From Flavipsychrobacter sp. (GTDB lineage: Bacteria; Bacteroidota; Bacteroidia; Chitinophagales; Chitinophagaceae): a stretch of 64,000 bases of DNA. The stretch spans positions 62,001 through 126,000 of the forward strand of contig JARLGY010000030.1 of assembly GCA_031292525.1 (NCBI GenBank), given 5' to 3'. How positions within the stretch are numbered: position 1 is the stretch's first letter; every line of letters begins with the position of its first letter. Of this stretch, positions 62,494 to 64,000 are shown piece after piece. The notes beneath the pieces are model-generated. The model made no database searches, was not told the origin of the DNA, and saw only the letters and a list, made by a program, of their open reading frames with translations. Position numbers and translations under genes: made by a program.

Positions 62494-63964
62494 AATAAAT
62501 ATGAAACAGCACGTGGCGATAATTGGTGCTGGTGTTGCAGGATTGGCTACTGCTGCAAGGCTGGCAGTAAAAGGCTATAGCGTAAGTATATATGAACAGA
62601 ACAGCAAACCTGGCGGCAAGCTGGGTTTACTAAAATTAAACGGTTATACCTGGGATACTGGCCCATCGCTATTTACACAACCACATTTGCTGCAACAGCT
62701 ATTTACCGACTGTGGTAAAGACATAGGCAACTACCTGCACTATAAAATACTAGCCATAAACACACGTTACTTTTACGAAGATGGCACTCTATTAATATCC
62801 TATAAAAACAGGCTTCAATTAGGTCCTGAAATAAAAGCCAAGCTGGATATTGATCCAGATGATCTCTTTAAATTTTTGGATGAGATTAAAGAAATGTATG
62901 CACATATTGGCTCTATATTTCTTAACCAACCTATACACAGTTTGTGTACTTGGTGGGGCAAGCCAATAGTGACTGCTCTGCGCAAGGTGAAGTTACCATA
63001 TCTGTTTTCCTCCATGCACCAATATCATGTGCGTAGCCTACGACATCCTAAACTTGTGCAATTGTTTGATAGGTTTGCCACGTACAATGGAAGCAACCCA
63101 TACAGTGCACCCGCCGTGCTGTGTATGATAGCGCACCTGGAGATGAATGAAGGTGCATATTACCCAGCTGGTGGTATGATCAGTATTGCTGATGCGCTTT
63201 ATAATTTGTGTAAAGATCTGGGGGTTTCCTTTCACTTCGATACACTAGTGCAAAAAATAGAAAAGTGCAAACATAGTGTAACAGGCATTACAACAGCAAA
63301 CGGTACTATACCTGCTGATATTGTTGTCAGCAACAGCGATGTTTATTTTACCTACAAGAACCTGCTGGGTGATGGGAAAAAAGCGCAAAAAATAAAGCAG
63401 CAGGAGCGCAGCAGCAGTGCTGTTATTTTTTATTGGGGAATAAATAGATCTTTAAAACAGCTAGGGCTGCACAATATTTTTTTTGCTGAAGATTACAAGG
63501 CAGAGTTCAATGCCATCTTCAATACACACCAAGTGTATCACGACCCTACAGTGTATGTCAACATCACGTGTAAAATGGAGGCAAGTCATGCACCCGATGG
63601 TTGCGAGAACTGGTTTGTACTTGTAAATACTCCAGATGAACGTTATATAACATCGGAAGACATAACAGCTATCCGCAAGAATATTATTGATAAGCTCACC
63701 AGAATATTGGGCAAAAATATAGAACCCTATATCACCAACGAAGAGGTACTTAGTCCCGACCTTATAGCAAAGCAAACAAGCAGTTATCTTGGCGCATTAT
63801 ATGGTACCGCATCCAACAATAAAATAGCCGCTTTCCTGCGGCACAGCAACGTTTCGAGTGCCTACAGGAATCTATTCTTTGCCGGAGGTACTGTGCACCC
63901 TGGTGGTGGCATACCCTTGTGTTTGCGCTCAGCAAAGCTGGTAGCCGATGCAATTGAGAAATAA
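62486..63964 (+). CDS. CrtD-like carotenoid desaturase
   Basis: 492 aa; ATG at 62486 overlaps idi, and an ATG at 62501 (MKQHVAIIGAGVAG) is also possible. It is a second FAD-dependent desaturase of the CrtI superfamily, with GAGVAGLATAARLAVKGYSV at the N-terminus and FAGGTVHPGGGIPLCLRSAK at the C-terminus. The GPSLFT motif and GGIPLCL ending match CrtD, the 1-hydroxycarotenoid 3,4-desaturase, and not CrtI, so a role in a modified acyclic or monocyclic carotenoid end group is likely. Cyclase, hydratase and ketolase genes are not in the window but may follow. Confidence 0.82.
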   Translation: MHKINMKQHVAIIGAGVAGLATAARLAVKGYSVSIYEQNSKPGGKLGLLKLNGYTWDTGPSLFTQPHLLQQLFTDCGKDIGNYLHYKILAINTRYFYEDGTLLISYKNRLQLGPEIKAKLDIDPDDLFKFLDEIKEMYAHIGSIFLNQPIHSLCTWWGKPIVTALRKVKLPYLFSSMHQYHVRSLRHPKLVQLFDRFATYNGSNPYSAPAVLCMIAHLEMNEGAYYPAGGMISIADALYNLCKDLGVSFHFDTLVQKIEKCKHSVTGITTANGTIPADIVVSNSDVYFTYKNLLGDGKKAQKIKQQERSSSAVIFYWGINRSLKQLGLHNIFFAEDYKAEFNAIFNTHQVYHDPTVYVNITCKMEASHAPDGCENWFVLVNTPDERYITSEDITAIRKNIIDKLTRILGKNIEPYITNEEVLSPDLIAKQTSSYLGALYGTASNNKIAAFLRHSNVSSAYRNLFFAGGTVHPGGGIPLCLRSAKLVADAIEK

Positions 63965-64000
63965 AAATTATTGCGCTTTATAACACCCCAAATTAGGCGT

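Overview
The window reads as chromosome of a Bacteroidota bacterium, most likely near the Chitinophagaceae. Evidence: a gldH gliding lipoprotein gene; several type IX secretion (T9SS) cargo proteins with C-terminal sorting domains; many SPII lipoproteins; a Bacteroidota-type promoter (TTG-N19-TAnnTTTG) upstream of rpsU; and a flexixanthin/saproxanthin-like carotenoid cluster. No rRNA, tRNA, CRISPR array, insertion sequence or prophage was recognised.

Layout. 1-9.3 kb: a VOC-protein fragment, a RhiA-like protein, a ferredoxin-reductase-like oxidoreductase, a multi-PAS protein that stops after a HisKA-like segment, a GT-C-like membrane protein next to mgtE, and an AI-2E-family permease. 9.3-15.5 kb is mostly housekeeping: rnhB, a histidine kinase, gldH, yicC, an EnvC-like amidase activator and gpmI. 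15.5-20.7 kb is accessory: AraC regulator, NAD-epimerase-like protein, MFS exporter and unknown proteins. 20.7-30.4 kb holds pdxJ, a lone peptide-binding lipoprotein, an HExxH secreted protein, ribE, rpsU-xerC-hpf, a beta-propeller lipoprotein and a DnaQ-like/GIY-YIG fusion. 30.4-54 kb is a surface-protein island: two giant paralogous repeat adhesins (2329 and 1827 aa), an NHL-repeat T9SS protein, smaller T9SS and lipoproteins, a GT25 glycosyltransferase, and two decayed T9SS gene remnants. 54-64 kb: an unusual repeat-filled intergenic region, the phhA-phhB operon, sucC, an alpha/beta hydrolase with a Crp-family regulator, and an ECF sigma-crtI-crtB-idi-crtD-like operon running to the window end.

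The most interesting signal is the phhA leader on the minus strand. It encodes a 21-residue peptide with six Tyr codons, four in a row, followed by an intrinsic terminator. A segment overlapping the peptide stop codon can pair with the terminator's 5' arm. This has the geometry of a trp-type attenuator, here apparently sensing tyrosine ahead of the enzyme that makes tyrosine from phenylalanine. Other notable signals are a roughly 88-bp repeat with a nine-fold RGACATTT motif (54.29-54.69 kb), several perfect inverted repeats at gene starts, and homologous hairpins downstream of the two giant adhesin genes, which suggest segmental duplication.

All functions are inferred by reading the sequence. 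No database search was run.
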